A stretch of 64,000 bases of DNA from Rallus limicola (GCA_022605955.1 JAKCOZ010000003.1:45100761-45164760); one strand, 5' to 3'; numbered from the stretch's first letter, positions 13,601 through 28,800 are shown. Program-made: numbers and translations. Notes: generated from the letters alone by a model not told the origin.

Positions 13601-15772
13601 TTTTAGACAGAATGAAAGCAACTGCTATTGTCCTCAGAACTGTAAACCCTATAGACTAAAAGGACTATGCAAGAAACTGAAAAATGTCAAATGCCCATGA
13701 AACTGCAAACTGCACAGAGACTGAAAGAGCCATCAGATTCCATCCACTGTCATTACATTAGGACAGCAAGATGCAAACCAATCAGTTCAGCATATATAGA
13801 GTTTTATTTCCACTTCCTACTTTGTAGACACACTTTTCTTCAGTTTATGTAACACTGCAGAGCACGAGTCACTTTTTTAGCAATGACCAGAACTGTAACT
13901 TTAATAAAATAATGAAAAAAGCACTCACTCCTATCCTGCTACTAACATCAAGTAAAAAAAAATCTTGCAGTCTACTGAAAATATTGGGCAGTGGAATTAT
14001 CCAAAAAAGATCTCATTCCATTTCTTTAATTGTGGATGCAGATCTAGTATAATTTTGGTTTGTTTTCAAGAACCAAACTCTTGCAAAGCATGGAAATTCA
14101 AGCTGTCCAAAGAAAAAAAAAAAAAGTAAAGAGATGCATTTTTCTTTTTAAAGTGGAAAACCTGATAATAAATCAAGCTTCTTCAGAAAAGGTCAGTTTT
14201 GGAATGCCAGAACTCGTGCTCCACACTCACTAATGTTCTGAAAGGAGGTTGAATAAAATAACTGTTGCTTACCAATAATATTAAACACAAAGAAAAGCAA
14301 ACAGCCACCTCATATTGGGGTCTGGGCAATAAAGCCAAAGTAAATCCATCACTGATAAATACAAGATTATTTTTGTGACAGAAAAATAATTTCAAGTTTA
14401 CACATGACAAATTCTCAGCTATTACCACTTAATACTTCCACATTATAAATAGGTAGCAATTCCATAAAATTGTCATCTCTGAACTCAGAAACAAATAAGG
14501 ACAGCATTAGAAGAGGGAAAGAGCATCATGAAAAAAGACTTCCCTTTGAGGTTGTGCAGAGTAGAATTTAAGAGAAGATTTAGGTCTTTTCCTCATTCAT
14601 TCCTGCATGGTAGTATGCAATGACCCAGTTCTGCATTTCACCAGCTAAGTAATTCAGCAAATTTCGTCTGAATTTTAATTCTGTATTATCAAGTCCTGTG
14701 TCCCTACAACCCTATACCTGAAAAACCCCAATGCCAGATCTATAGATGCACAGTCAAGCAACTTATTCAGTGTATCCTCAAGACATCTTTTTCTACTATT
14801 GCAATAGTAACAGGTTGGAGTATTTTTGTCTCAAGTGCACTCCATGGTTAAATATGGTTTTTTTTCCACTAGTCTACAGAAAAGAACCATTATTTGGAAG
14901 TTAATATCCTGTATTTTAATGTTACTGCTGTATCAAACATAATGCCAAGCTATAAATGGACCAAGATCTAATTGAGAAGATTTTTTTTAGAGAGCCATTA
15001 TCAAAAGGTAGCACTTGAAATTTAAGAGCGAGTACTGCTTATTGTAAGGATTGCCCAATCAAAGGTGAAATTTCCTAACTGTGTCTTACTTATACAAACA
15101 ATAGGTCAAGAATCTCAAGGTAAAAATACTCAGCTACTTACATATGTATTTTAATTTATATTCCTGTAACACCTGTATAACACAAGATGGAGAAGTTGCA
15201 TTGTGCTAGGTATTGTAGTTAAGCTTAACAACTCGGGACAGTGTCTATCTTGTACCTGAAAAATTAATGGATGCTACATGAGCTATGTGCTTTAAAAATA
15301 TCTGATCTTCAAGCCCTCTAGGTAAAGTGAAAATAACCAAGTTAATAGGTTAGGAAAGCTGAACAAAAATGCTGATGAAGACTAAGACTTTAAAAGTAAT
15401 CAAAGTAAAAGCAGCCAAATGATGAAAGATAGGAACCTAAAAAGCAGAATAACCTAGGAGAACTGACTCTACCAAGGTTAACATCTAAGACCAAGACAGA
15501 TAAGAAACAATTCAATAATCAGTGACATGGGACAGACAAAAGCATTAAAAAGTCACTCAAAACATAATGCAAGCTTTTTTCCGTCTCAAGCTAGGGAGCT
15601 CAAGAAAAGTTCACAGTTGTTAGCTCCCAGTTCTCTAAACTCATCTATTAAAAAAAAAAATCAAGTATTTTGAAACATTTAACAGTTTCATTCTTGCAGC
15701 TTTTATCTGTTATAAATACCTTGAGTACTTTAGTGCTTATATAGGGAAGCTTACAACTCTCCGCAAGCACTA

Positions 15773-15970
<198 letters not shown>

Positions 15971-16820
15971 CTAAAATTAGAAACATGATCAACAATATGT
16001 CACAGAATATTTTGAACATTGTAAAACACTAGTTAAAATATATGGTCTATACTAGTTTGAATTTATCCTAGATTCTAAATTGTTTAGTGTAGCTGTCTCA
16101 AGTAATGAACATATGCTCTCATACTGAAAGATGCCACTGTTCTGAAACAGAAAAGCCTGTTTAATACATTCTCAAAAAGCATTCCATGCAGACATTGACC
16201 AAAGCTTCACACTTCAAAAAAATCTTTTACCAAAAAAACACCTACTGTACACAGCCAGGAAAATACACCCTGTAGTATTTATTTCAAAGCAGGGATAAAA
16301 AAGGTTATTGCTATCAGTATTGATTTCAGATGGAAAGAATACATACAGCATAGCAAAAAAAGTACCAAAATAAAACCACAAAAGCAGACTACAGCAAAAT
16401 TACAAGGAAGAGCACAAACTGAAGGAAGCTGTGGCACCCTCTACCTCAACAGGATTTTCCAATAACTGGAAGCAACATGCAATCATTTCCAGTATTTCCA
16501 CTCAAATACATCTAACTTTCGATTCACACGCCTCAGATACTATAAAGCTTTTACTAGCATTACAATGAAGCTAGTAAAGTACAGGGAAAGAAAACAATAA
16601 TCTGATCTGCCCTGTGCTCTGACACTGTCAGTTCAAAGCTACTCCTTGGTAAACATCCAACTGAGCACAACACTCCTCTCCCACTCCCCGAAAGTTACTC
16701 TTAAATAAACACAGTATAGGTACAGCTTAATATCTTTTTGCTTTTGAATACAAAGAAAAGTTGAACTTGCAAATAACAGTAGAAAGCTAACAACAGGCTA
16801 TAAAGATAAGGCAAATTTGA

Positions 16821-17120
16821 ATCACAAAATTCTAGAATACCAGGTTGGAAGGGACCTCAACCTTCATGTGGTCCAACCTTTCTTATGGAAAAAGCATTGT
16901 CTAGACAATATAGCCCAGCACCCTGCCCAGCTGAACCTTTCATATCCAATGTTGGGGAATCCACCACTTCTATGGAGATATTATGCCAACGGCTGATTGT
17001 TCTCTTTTGTCCCCATGAGTAACTTTACCCCTTGTCTTTTCCATGTGACTCCTTATAAAAAAAAGGAGTCTCCATGTTCTTTGTAGCCACCCTTTAAATA
17101 CCAGAACATGGTAATAAGGA
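16821..17120 (-). mobile_element. CR1 LINE 3' end
   Basis: On the plus strand it begins AATCACAAAATTCTAGAATACCAGG and continues TTGGAAGGGACCTCAACCTT, the complement of the standard CR1 3' tail. It runs to CCAGAACATGGTAATAAGG. A copy of about 300 bp, truncated at its 5' end as is usual for CR1. Confidence 0.9.
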
Positions 17121-17679
17121 CCAAAACTACTGATTCCAAATGCTAAAAACAAATCTACACGTTTGTACTATCCTTTATAATACAAGAACCACTTTGCAAA
17201 TATGTTAATCTTGCAGACAACTCTTTAGTTGTGGGGTATTTCACAAGTGACTCACAAACGAAAACCTAAAAGCAAGTGTCATGTGCTGTCATACACAACA
17301 GCCCAGTGTCAGAATTATTTTCAAGGAATATGGAAATCAGAAACTATTTACGCATAATACACAGTCTTTCTTGTTTCAATATACTAGGCAGGAAGATAAG
17401 CCAAGTGACCAAATAAAATGAGCTAGGAGGAATTTAAAAGCAGTACAGTAAGTTTCAGGTCTGTTTTACTTTTTTTAAATAGGAAATCAAGTTCAATTTA
17501 AAGAAATTTAAATTTCCCACAGAAAAAAGTCCAGCAACCAACAATCTAGTCAATCAGCTGCAGCTACTAATTCTTAATACTTGACTATCTCAACTCAACA
17601 CAAGCAACTTTCAAAACTGGTTTTACAGTCAGCTTTGCTTTCACTGAACCACAGAATGTAGGGATTGTAAGAAGGGACA

Positions 17680-18686
17680 TGTGATGGGTTCCCCTCCTTA
17701 ACCAGACAGGGAAAGGAAACATGACATGGGTATAGGTAAAGTAAAGGGCAGGAAGATCACTCAGCAATTACTACCACAGGGAGAACAGACTCATCTTGGG
17801 GAGATTAATTTCATTTACTGTCAATCTCAATTAGAGTAGGACAGTTAGAAATAAGAACAAAACTAAAGGCAGTTTCCTCCCACCCCTCCCTTCTTCCCAG
17901 GTTCAACTTCACGCCTGATTTCTCTACCTCCTCCCCACCCAGTAGCACAGAGTGGCGGGTAATGGGGGCTGTGGTCAGTTCATCACATGTCTCTGCTGCT
18001 CCTTCCTCCTCACACTCTTCCCCTGCTCCAGTGTAAGGTTCCAGGGGATCAGAAACAGACCTCCACCAACTTCTCCAATGCGAGTCCTTCCCGCAGGTTA
18101 CAGTTCCTCATGAGCTGCTGCAGCACAGGTCCCTGACACAGGGTGCAGACCTTCAGGAATGGACTACAGAATGGGTTCCACACAGTGTCACAAGTACTGC
18201 CAGCAAACCTTATGCTGCCCAAGCTCCTCTCTTCACAGGGTCACAGGTCCTGCCAGTAGCCTGCTTTAACAAGGGATCTCCACAGGGTTAGAGCCTCCTT
18301 TGGGTGCCTCTACCTGCTCTGTCATGGGATCCTCACTGGGTTTTAGGGTGGCTATCTGCATGACTGTTAACTTCCACAGAGCACAACCTGCTTCACCACA
18401 GCCTTCAGCATGAGCTACAGGGAAATCTCTCTCCAGCACCTGCAGCACCCTCCTCCCCCTCCTCCTTCACTGACCTTGGTGTCTGCATAGTCTTCTCTCA
18501 CTTCCTTTCTTAAACGTTACCACAGGGGTGCTACCTGTCATCTTAATTAGCTTAACTTTGGCCACCAGCAAGTCTGTCTTGGGAGACAGAACTGGCTCTG
18601 TCAGACATGGGTGCAGCTTCTGGCATCTACTCACAGAAGCCACCCGTGCAGTGCTCCCACTGCCAAAACCTAGCCACATAAACCCA
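17680..18686 (-). mobile_element. ERVK-like solo LTR with likely target duplication
   Basis: About 1 kb from TGTGATGGGTTCCCCTCC to TAGCCACATAAACCCA. It is the reverse orientation of the element at 9347-10452. It has the same features: CCCACCCCTCCCTTCTTCCC, repeated TCC-TGCTCCAG-type blocks, and the CACTGACCTTGGTGTCTGCA block. The flanks GGGACA (17674-17679) and AGGACA (18687-18692) agree in five of six bases, as expected for a 6-bp duplication of this class. No coding region. Confidence 0.75.
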
Positions 18687-21600
18687 AGGACATCAGGTCT
18701 TCTAGTCCAGGCCTGTCTTCTTCAAGCTGCATTTTCTACATTATTTTTACAATATATGAGGAAGTCTTTTATCTACTCTAGGGTAGTAAATCTGCCCTAT
18801 CAATGTGTCAGGCTTATTTGCCTGTTCCTAGCCACCTGCCTGTCAGGCCCTCCTTCAGACATGTGGCAGGAGACATGCATCTAACAACAATGAAGATTCT
18901 TCCCAAGTCACCAAAAAAAGCAAGTCCACAAGAACTACCTAGCAAAGTTTTTCCTGCTGTGACAGCATTCCTCCTTGATCTCTCTCTGAAACCTTCTGGG
19001 AGGAGTTAAAAGCAATTACATGCTGTGCAGTTAGGAAGACTTGCCAAAATTTATCTTAAAAGCCTGCAGTACTACTGATGCCATACTTCTATACACAAGT
19101 TGCTTCTCTACACAACCATCTTTGCTGTCTCCCCCTCAGCCCTCATCTCTAACATCTTCTAATGTTATTTAAGACCATGACCTCTCTCCCCTTTCAGAAG
19201 TAAAGTTTACATATTCCCTTCCTTTGCATAGCAACTTTCAATATATTTGAAAAATCTATGCCTTGTTGCTAAGACAGGGAAGGAAAATGTTTTTCTTGAG
19301 GTTTAGCTAAAACCTTTAAGCACTTTTCTGGGTCACTGACTGCATGCACACATGTGCATTACCCATAGTTAAGTGACTGGGTCATCTAAAAATTGGTCTA
19401 GGATTATACTCAGCTCGCTATACAGTTCCATGTTACAAAAAAATCTGACCAGGTGGCCCTGCTAGACATGTTGCTTAAAAGTAAGAAACATCTACTAACA
19501 AGGATAAATACTGCTTCAAAAGGGAGTTAAAGCAGGTGATACATAATTTGCTGGACAGATGCATGTTATCTATTTATCATTTTACAGTATTTACTAATTA
19601 CCTGTTTTCTGACAGTTAAAGTCAGACCCATTATTAGCCCCCAACCTTATTACTCTTTTTTTTTTTTTAGAGACAGACTCCACTGTAAGAACCCTGAATT
19701 AACTGAACAAGAAAGGCAAGTTCTCCAACATGCATTCTACCAAGAGCAACTAAACCACCTGAATCTCATGTGACCTGTTCTTAACAGAGAACAAGTCAAG
19801 TTGTTGCTAATTAACCTTTTTCTCAACCAGGAATGAATTTCATCTTCCTTGATAACCTGGCAGAATTAGTTATGTAACTTTTTGCTATCATCTGTTACAT
19901 TCTCCTCCCCACCGAGTGATGGGCATACTTCCTTGGTTTTCATCTTGTTATAAATGCTCTTATTGTTTTCTGTAGCTGCATCTAGCAGAGACCACAAAGC
20001 ATTATTCACCACTTCGCAGGTCTGTCCTTTATTTTTCTAACATACTCTTCAGACCAGCTTGAGTCTCCCCTTACCCTTGCTGGAAGTTTTTCCATTTCTC
20101 TTCCCTTTTCTTCCTGTAGATCTCCACTTACTTTAGATTTTTTTTTTCCCTGAGGTTCACTGTTTATAGCCTAGTGTTTACCACTTTTGCCAGAAACAAT
20201 TATAAAATGGTACAGTTCTTAGCCAGTGTCCTGATAAGACACTGGAGGATAAACAGGGATTTTGATCTGAACAAGCTAAGGACTTGTGCTGAGGCCAGCA
20301 TATGTCCTACTGCCTTTCCACAACCAAGATAAAGCACGAAAAAGGAATGTTTTAAGTCATACAGGAAAGCAGGAAGCAAGTTGGACTTCACTGTCTACCC
20401 TGAGGATCTAAAGCAGGTTGGAGAACTAGAGCTGCTTTTTATTAACACCCCCACCCTGCAGCAGCCTCAAGCAGCATACATACAAATGAGATACAAATTG
20501 AGAGGTTGCTGGGATCAAAACCCAGACTGACATGAAACTGTGAATGGGAACACTTGAAAACCTTTGTAGAATTTTCAAAGGTGAGTTGGGCAGACTTCAG
20601 GAGTCCGCAGCAGAGGCAGTCTGTGCACACCAAGGGCGCCTTCCAGAACCAGCATTTTTAAAAAAACCCAACAACTGAATCAAAATTCCACACAAGAATG
20701 CTGTGAGAAATACGCCTACAGCATCCCCAAACACCCTTTCTGGTATGCCTCCTAAATGGCATTTGGTTTGTTTTTTGCTTTTTTTTTTCTCAGAGGCACC
20801 TGCAGAGAATTCTGCCAAAATAAAGACAGTTACAAGTATTCAAGTGTCCCAGATCTCTCCCTATTAAACCAACCAATACCAGCTTTTAAATTCTAAACAA
20901 GCAAGAGCAGTTTACATGAAGAAACATTTACTTGGCTACAGTTACTGAGGAAGTCCATAGCCAGCTCAGGTCTCATGAGTCATTGCCACAAAACCCTTCC
21001 TGCCATACAGCTCGCAAGCTTGAGGTACTCCTGAAATAAGCTTCAGAGTAGTATCTGCTTGAAAAAAATAGTGGTTCAAGTGTTTAAAGCAAATCACACA
21101 GCAAAGCTTAAGTGTTTTTATATTTTGTAACCTTCAGAAGTACTCCATGAGAAAAATCAATAATAAATACTGGAACTAATAAACTTTTACTTGCTCTCTT
21201 CCTACTCTAAATGGCATTTCTTTTTTCCCTATGGAGGAAAGCAGGGGGGATCATAGCAGATCAAACTCAGGTCTGCGTGTCACAGCTAAGTGTGCTTGTG
21301 TTGCTATATCCATTGCAGAACTAAAACTTACCTATGGTGAGATAATTTTAAAACTTTGAAGTGTTTTTTTCATATTAACACTGAGCAGGGCTCTAGGACA
21401 CAAGACAAACAATAGATGCCTACAGAACATTAGAACCATTTCTCAATGGTGATTCTTTAGTTCTGTATTGGACACAAACGTCATTAACATACATGCAACA
21501 CAGGCTGTTACCTAGCCTAGCTCCACTAGCTCAGTTATTACAAAACAATACCATATCTACTATACAATACCAGACTGCAGTTTACAAACACTATTATACA

Positions 21601-24386
21601 CTACAGTAACCAAGTAAAGACAAGCATTGCTTTTTACCTAATTCAGCCCTACAAAGCTACTTATTCTTGAAGTTTTGACGCAGCAGTTTTTACTTTTTTT
21701 TATGATGCCAGTAACTTTTTTCATACAATATTAAGAAAAAAATTACTGATTTTGCCCATGGCTAAATGTAAACATCTGTTCAGCTGCTAAATAAGACTCA
21801 GGAATTTCTAAATTCCAGTCATATTTAAACTGGATTCCAAAAACCTCTAATGCTAATTCTCATTTACTCTGCTAGAACACCACATTATTTACCTTTCTTT
21901 GGATTGAGTTATCACAGCCATAAAAATCTTTTAAGAGAACCCTATTAATGAAAGGGTAATTCTACAATGAAGGCAAATATTAGAGGGAATAAGCCAGGTA
22001 GTACTTAATAAAACTATTGCAAATTTGTGATAAATCATTGCTTTAAAAATGGCACTGTGTAAAGGAATTCATTTTGGTTTACTTAATTAGGCTTCACAAA
22101 AATTGAAGGGAAAAAGCTTGCATGATCTGAATTCCTCTGATGATCAGTTTCAATCATTAACAAAGACTTTGATAGTAGCTTTGAGCTAAAGCATGAAACT
22201 TGACGTTTCCTCCCTTCTCTCAGCACAGCTCAAAGCAAGTTAATGTGACTTCTCACTCTTCCAGGCAGGCTTATGAATGGTGGCAGTCAAAAGGTGCTTA
22301 ACTGACAACTGATAAAATGATTTTTTTTTTGTAATCAAACTGAATGATTTTTCTTTAAAAAAGGCCTAATATATATGCCTTATGTCAGAATATCTAAAAA
22401 TACTATGAATGCTAACTCTCAGTGTTTTTTTTCAAGCCTTATGTAAGTAGAACAAACTTAAGATTATTCTTCCTATATACATGTGAAGTGTTTTGCATAT
22501 ATTCCACTGATGCAAATGCTGTAACCCATGCTTACAGGTTTTTGTTTTTTTTTTTTTTTTTTTTTTGCAAGTAGGATGTGTATAGGGACAAACCACCCCA
22601 AGACCACTTCTCCACTCAGAATACAAGTTGGTACACTTTGTCTATTGATAAATCTGATGGTACCATAATACCACTTTGCAACTCCAATGTCTATCTGCAA
22701 GCACATTCACAAGCCTGAAAAAAATATTTTCAAAATAGCCATCTCCACCAGCTACAACTTAATTACATCTTATAAAAGTGGGCATGAAAAGGTATACCCT
22801 TGAAAATGAGATAGAAGCCAGTCTGTCATTACCAATGTTTACCAGCAATCTTTTGCCATACAGTGTCACTTTCCTACAACACAAGGTACAATTTATCCAC
22901 TGTTTTTTCCACTATCCCCATCATATTCAGGAAAGATTGTCCCTACTGCACCATCACACAGCTTCCTGAAATCCTCCAGTTACACAGTACCTGAACAAAG
23001 TATCATTTCCTCCAAAAAAAAAAAAAAAAAAAGGGGGGATTCAGAGCATTTACCACACAAAAAGGTCTATAGATCTGTCTCTGTTCTCACAGGTCTTTTA
23101 CCAGGTCCTGGACCTTTTCACTCAAATGCCTATGCATCCTCTGTCATCTCTAGTTTCCACCAGGAAATCCAGAGTATCATTCCAGGACAGTATGTGTAGG
23201 ACAAGAAAGGGTAGAGGGGTACAAGCAATAATCAGAATACACTAAATGGTATCTATAACACAGTATTGCTTTTGAAATAGAGACATGCAAAAAAGGACTG
23301 CATTCACACATAAGCAAGGGAACATCTTCACAGCAGGAGGGTGCAAACTGGACATGGGAGAAATGTGTATTTGATACTTGAAAAGGCAATAGACAAAAAC
23401 ACTACTACAGAGAGAAGGCATAAAATCTTCTATGAGCTCCAGAAATATGATGATAAGAATCTCAAAAAGTAGTTTATCTGATACAACAAAAAAGCAGAAG
23501 CCATTGAAAGCAATGTAAAGTAATAACAGGTAACGTGGTCAAATTAAAAAGATTATTCACCATTTTCAGTAAGCAGCATGTATCAAAATAAGAAAAACCT
23601 TACAGTTACTGATAAGCAAGGCTAAAAAAGTCAGTATTTTGACTGTGGGAGCAAATTAAAAAATAATCTATGTGATATCAGGAAGAAGAAGTTGTATGAA
23701 CACATTCTATATGCACTTATGTTAAGGTGCTAACAGAAAACCAGATAAAAAGCTTATTTTCAGGTTTGTACCACGTGAGAGAAGGAATTAATTTTAAATG
23801 TACACAGAAAACTACATTTCAGCTCCCATGTAAAACCAGTTTAGAATTGGCAAAGGCTGTGATTATTCAGCTAGAAAAAAAAGAGCAAGTGAAAAACCTC
23901 AGCCAAGTTTCAAAAAGTGCACATCTTAAAATAATTTTTCTTAAGCATTTAATTCATGACAGATTCAAACTGCAGAGGAATTATGTCTCCTCTCTACAAG
24001 ATCTAAAATGGCTGAAAACATGCTAAGTTATGAAAAAGCACTGAACAGAAAAGACAGTGAAATAAAGTATCATGGAGATTATTTTAAAGTTGTACCCTAT
24101 ATGGTGAATAGTACTTAATCATAAATGGAAAAATCCTCTCAATCAGCTGAATCAAAATACTTGTTTTACCAATTAATACCATGCTAGGTAAAAATTTTAC
24201 CAGACAGGATAGGTCTAAATGTATTAATTTTTGTGCCTTATTAAACACTAAGGAGAAGTATTTAGTCAAGTCAGTGTATTCCTTTCTGGACTAACTGCTC
24301 CTTTTTTTCCCAGAATACAGCCTGAGCGTGGCTATTCCAAAAGGTTTACTCCTTCCTTGACATTATTTCCTCTGAATAGGCATCAC

Positions 24387-24913
24387 TGTCCTGGTTTCAT
24401 CAGGGATAGAGTTAATTTTCTTCCTAGCAGCTGGTGTAGTGCTGTGTTTTGGATTTCAGATGAGAATAATGTTTGATAACACAGATTTTTTTTTATTTGT
24501 TGCCAAGCAGTCAAGGACTTTTCAGCTTCTTGTACTGGCCTGCACAAGAAGGTGGGGGCTACCGAAGAACCTGGGAGAGGCCACAGCCAAGTCAGCTGAC
24601 TCAAACTGGCCAGAGGAACATTCCATACCATATAATGTCATGGTTCATATATAAATGGGGAATGGTCAGAAGGTAACGCAGCTTGGGAAATAGCATTGGC
24701 TTCAGGTGGTGAAAACTGTACCCTTCATAATTTGGTTTGTATGTTTTTATTGCTATTAATATTTCTTGTCCTACTAAGCTATCTTTATCTTAAGCAGAAG
24801 CTTCCCCCCCTGCCCCTTTCCAATTCTTTCATCCATCCCACTGAGGGGGAGGCCGTGAGAGTGCAAACAGCTATATAGTTGGTTTAGCTGCCTGCCAGGT
24901 TAAACCACAACAA
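24387..24913 (+). mobile_element. ERVL-like solo LTR
   Basis: A complete-looking 527-bp LTR from TGTCCTGGTTTCATCAGGGA to GGTTAAACCACAACA. A TATA box (TATATAAA) lies at 24648-24655. The flanking bases ATCAC (24382-24386) and ATCAT (24914-24918) agree in four of five, consistent with the 5-bp duplication of this class. Open frames inside it are not genes. Confidence 0.8.
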
Positions 24914-25062
24914 TCATCACTATCTTCCTGTAGAGATTTCTTCCTTTCCTGAAGTTTGGGTACACACAGCAAAATCTTCCCTCTGCCTAGGAATAATCTT
25001 TGTTCCTTCTTTGAAACAAATGCATTAATTACAGTCTATGTCTATAATAGATTCTAGATAAC

Positions 25063-25822
25063 TGCAGTGGCTTGACCCTTACTGGCTGCCAGACCCACAC
25101 TCAGCCACTCTTTCACTCTCCCTTCTCAGCTGTACTGGGGGAGAAAATAAGATGAAAAGCTCATGGATCAAGGTAAAGACAGGGACATCATGGGCAGAAC
25201 AGACTCAACTTGGTGAAAATTTAATTTATTGCCTCTTGGATGGTGAGAAATGGAGACAAAACTAAAGACACAGGCACAGGGGGATGGGAAATGAGGGCAG
25301 CAGTTGGTTCATAACACTTCAACTCAGCTACTCCTTCCTCACGCACTTGCCCTGCTCCAGCATGGATCGTCTCCATGGGTGCAGTCCTTCAGTATAAACC
25401 TGCTCAAGCAAGAGCTCTCCACAGGCTGCAGCCTCCTCCAGGGCATATCCAGCCGCTATGGGAGGGTCTTCCACAGGCTGTAGTGTCGACACCTGGTGTG
25501 ATGCATCCTTTCCACATGCTGCAGGGGAATGCCTGCTACGCAGTGCTCTCCTCCACAGGCTGTGGGGAATCTCTGCCTGGCACCTGGAGCACCTCCTGCC
25601 CCTCCTCCTGCTTTCACCTCAGTGCTTGCAGGACTGTTTCCCACACTTTTTCCTTCCTCTTCTCTCACACACTGTTGAGCAACATTTTTGCCCTTTAACA
25701 ATGTTTATCTCATGCTGTCACCATAGCAGCTGAGGGGCTCAGCAGTGCCCTGTGGTGGATCTGCTGCAGCTGGCTGGAACCAGCCATGTCTGCTGAAGAG
25801 TAACATGGCCTTTATCCACACA
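25063..25822 (-). mobile_element. ERVK-like LTR (diverged)
   Basis: Begins TGCAGTGGCTTGACCC and ends near CTTTATCCACACA. It shares CAGACTCAACTTGGTGAAAA and several TCCACAGGCTGCAG-type blocks with the copies at 9347-10452 and 17680-18686. The complement of AATAAA is at 25225-25230. It lies only about 150 bases after the ERVL-like LTR. No target duplication is visible. Confidence 0.7.
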
Positions 25823-28800
25823 GGCTGACCTTCCAATTATAAAAGTCCATCAGGATTCTTCTGTGTCTGAGTTATTTTTGAAGATACTTGGTTTTGGAAG
25901 TATAAACATTAAAGTTACTAAATAATTGATTTTCCAAGAATATCATTATCTTAACTGTCAGGGTGGATCAACTTAGAGAAAGCATTGTATTTCACGGTTC
26001 ATAATACATTTCATTTTAAAAAGTACTGTAAACCCAAGGGATGTTGCAAGTTCTAATTAACTTTGTAACACTTTCCCCTTCTCCAGCAACACCCACCTTA
26101 ATCCACAAACCTAGGGAATCAGGGTCAGCCAAAATACACACCAAAATTCTGGTTTCCCTTTATGAATTCCATGATTCAGACAAAACCTCATATAAACATT
26201 GAGCTAGGATGTCTTGCCTTTCATTGCTGTTATTCTTACACAATAAGAACCCACTTTTTAGTTACATCAGCATATAGGGAAAAAAACTGCAGTCAATAAG
26301 TAAACAAGACAGCTTTATGTCTAACAAAGCAGTGATGATCTTTTTAGGTGGCAAAGCATGGAGCATCTAATAGCTTGCTCATTACTACATTAAAAACATT
26401 CTCATAATGGCACATTTACACATGTAGAACACTTATCAAGAAAATAGGCTTAAAAATCCAAAAGCCTGTTAAATATTTTTACATTCTTTTATCCCAGTAT
26501 TTAACTCCAGGTCTTAGATTTGGGTATTTGTCTCTCAACACTGCTTTTTCTTTTAAATATCTTTCCAAAACCTAGCTGAAGTAGAGGCCCGCTGTACCCA
26601 TGAAAGCAGAAGCATGTTAAGCAGAATTCACTATCACCATGTAAGCATGTTAAGCAAAGCTTAAAGTTAACTTTATTCAACCCATTGCAAAGTAGCGCTC
26701 ATCTGAGAATCACTTTTTAAGTCTGCAACAAGTTATTATTGTGTGAGTTTCCTCAGCAGTGAAACCATGTTTCAAATTTGAAATACACAGTTCTCAAGAG
26801 CAAACCTGGCCAAGCTGGTTTTCTGCATACCTGGCAGAGTTTCAGATGCAGAAGTGATCATGTAAAAATAATTCTTACTTTTTTTTGATGCTTAATCAAC
26901 AATCCCATAGTCTTAGAGTAGCTCGTTTGTTATTTTTTTATCCAATTATTTCCCTATTAATAATGTAGAAGTACTACATAGTATCAAGTCATGCTGTATT
27001 GGTTTATACATATAAGCATCTCTGATACCCTATTCCCAACTGCCTACTGAGAAAAAACAGTGACTTGTAGAGTGCAACAAAGGTGCACTTGAAATATCAG
27101 CTGAACTTTGGTTAAAGTCATTAAATGGCATTGTGTTTTTAGAAGAAATGAGGACAATACTAAAATAGTTATAAAACAGCATGTGCACACAGCCATGGCC
27201 TAAAGTGATCCAGAAGTGACTCTGGATACCCTACATAAGTGATCTGGAGATTATTCATTGGATATTAACAGACTGAGACACACAGTGAGAAACTAATAGG
27301 CCTGTCCTGTTTGGACACAGTCTGAAGAATCCTAAACTTCAAAGTTGTAACAACTTGCCTTTAGAGCAAACTACTAGTTAATGACTCCAGATACAAGATA
27401 CTGGAAAGGAAAGCCTGCATCATGCAAATTATGCTTCTCAGGTATTCATTAGGGACAAAATATTTACATGATCCACCATAATCATGCATCAGCCAAGAAA
27501 AAAACCCACCAAAATTATACTAACTGTAAAAACATCAGCTTAGAATTGATTTCAAGTCACCAAATTAAACTCATTAGGAATTCCACCACACAAAGCAAGA
27601 AGCTATAGTTATTAATCAGGCAGGAAGCAAGGACACTTTGTATCAAATTTAGAGAATGTGGAAACACTATATGCCCCCTTTTAAAAACTTTATTTTTTTA
27701 GGACAAACATAGGAGCAGAAATCACATATACATTGCTGTACCCCTTAAAAATCATTGTTTGTGCAGTGCTAAGCTTTGCTGTATCTCACACTACATATTG
27801 CTGTGTGCCATGGAAAACTCAAAAGCTGCGTGTGCAACAGTAACACAATACGGTTTTCACAAGAAAACCATGTGTCAGTACCCAGAGAAGGGGCTCTGTC
27901 CTAAGAGAAAACCCACACTTTGCAGCCTTACACTGAGTAGGCAGAGAGCAGAACACCCTGGACTTAAACCTCCAGTGATCACAATGGAGAGTTCCCGTAC
28001 CATGCAAGCAGAGGACCTGCAGCTAAAGCACAGACCTGCTACACCCATAAAAGCAGCACAATAAGAATCAAAATTAGCTTGGTTTGTATCCTAATAATCA
28101 ACTTATCCTAGTAAGGAACTTAATATATAACTGCCCAAGCATTTCTATAAATGCAGTATGAATATTTCAACAGGCTTTACACTAACTATGCAGGGCCCCA
28201 GTCTTAATCAGCAAAGCTCATTCTCAACTTGTAAAACTGGCTCTCTGAACTAGTGCTTTGGTTTTGCATGCAAGGTTCTGGTGGCAGACAAGGGGGAAGG
28301 AGGTGGGAGGGGGGCGAGAAATTTCAGGTGAGTGCAAAATTGCAACCTCCAGAGCTGGGAAGGTTGTTTCTGCTCTAAGAAGCAGCAGCTACACAAGAGA
28401 AAACCCCAACCACCTACCCTCCACCCCACAGGAAAAAACAAACCAACCAAACAGCTGAGCAACAGGGCAATGAACTTGATGCAACCTGGAAAGGTGACAT
28501 CTTCCCAGTAGCACACCACATGTATTCCATGACTGGGAGCCTGAATTATTTTATTTTTAAAAAAGCTATTGAGGATCCTATACTGAGTGGGAACAAGTGG
28601 GCAAACTGAGTGGGAGCAAATGGGCACTGCGTACTTCAATTCTGTCCCTGGTCTGTCATCTACATCCCCACCACCTGTTACTGAAAGCTCTTCAGTAAGG
28701 TCACCTTGACTTCAGCAACCAGGACCATAAAGAACAAAGTTATCAGGCTAGCTATATGGTATGGGGTATATCGTACTGCATACTTACAGTTAATTTAGGA

